Positions 60,224 to 64,000 of a stretch of 64,000 nt of DNA are shown piece after piece (within the stretch, counting starts at the first letter, position 1; each line of letters begins with the position of its first letter). Source of the DNA: Rhabditoides inermis (lineage: Eukaryota; Nematoda; Chromadorea; Rhabditida; Rhabditidae); the NCBI GenBank assembly GCA_963966185.1, contig CAWZYM010000398.1, positions 656,501-720,500 of the forward strand, given 5' to 3'. The position numbers and the translations under genes are program-made. The notes beneath the pieces are model-generated. The model was given only the letters and a program-made list of their open reading frames with translations, searched no databases and was not told the origin of the DNA.

Positions 60224-64000
<3,777 letters not shown>

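Overview
The window is nuclear DNA from a nematode. The proteins match nematode families. Introns are mostly 45-400 bp with GT...AG ends and TTTCAG-like acceptors. Almost every start codon sits 0-30 bases behind an isolated AG acceptor, as expected for spliced-leader trans-splicing. The coding sequence is GC-rich and cut into many small exons, which suggests a non-Caenorhabditis lineage, perhaps a diplogastrid; that placement is inference. All exon models were assembled by hand from splice signals, reading phase and protein sense.

Layout. 1-2.3 kb: no gene seen. 2.3-7.8 kb: two convergent 7TM chemoreceptor genes. 8.9-35.5 kb, minus strand: one long gene for a chorein/BLTP3 (UHRF1BP1-type) bridge-like lipid-transfer protein. 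Its 3' part (8.9-11.3 kb) and 5' part (29.8-35.5 kb) are separated by an 18.5-kb intron. Inside that intron, on the plus strand, lie four extracellular leucine-rich-repeat genes (595, 912, 789 and 692 aa; three with a membrane segment, the last apparently secreted). 36.1-38.5 kb: tap-1 (TAB1-type pseudophosphatase) with a tRNA-Ala(AGC) in one intron. 39.0-43.0 kb, minus: an unrecognised coiled-coil protein and a small ORF that share an exon. 45.0-57.4 kb, minus: PHRF1-like (RING+PHD), GPS2-like and PLEKHM2-like (RUN+PH) genes, head to tail with gaps of about 0.5 kb, a possible operon. 58.3-59.7 kb, plus: a small orphan gene. 60.2-64 kb, minus: ctbp-1, running off the right edge.

From memory, C. 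elegans has the LRR genes sym-5, let-4 and sym-1 next to tap-1 on cosmid C44H4 of chromosome X, and ctbp-1 is also X-linked. The window therefore looks like a rearranged X-type syntenic block. The LRR proteins would act in apical extracellular matrix and epithelial integrity. BLTP3 and PLEKHM2 would act in lipid transfer and vesicle/lysosome traffic. GPS2, PHRF1 and CtBP would act in nuclear regulation.

Mobile and repeat content includes two TTAA-flanked MITE-like elements, three tRNA-like repeats (two with inverted arms), and many CT/GA dinucleotide tracts that begin at 5' splice sites. The most notable structure is the nested LRR cluster in the BLTP3 intron.
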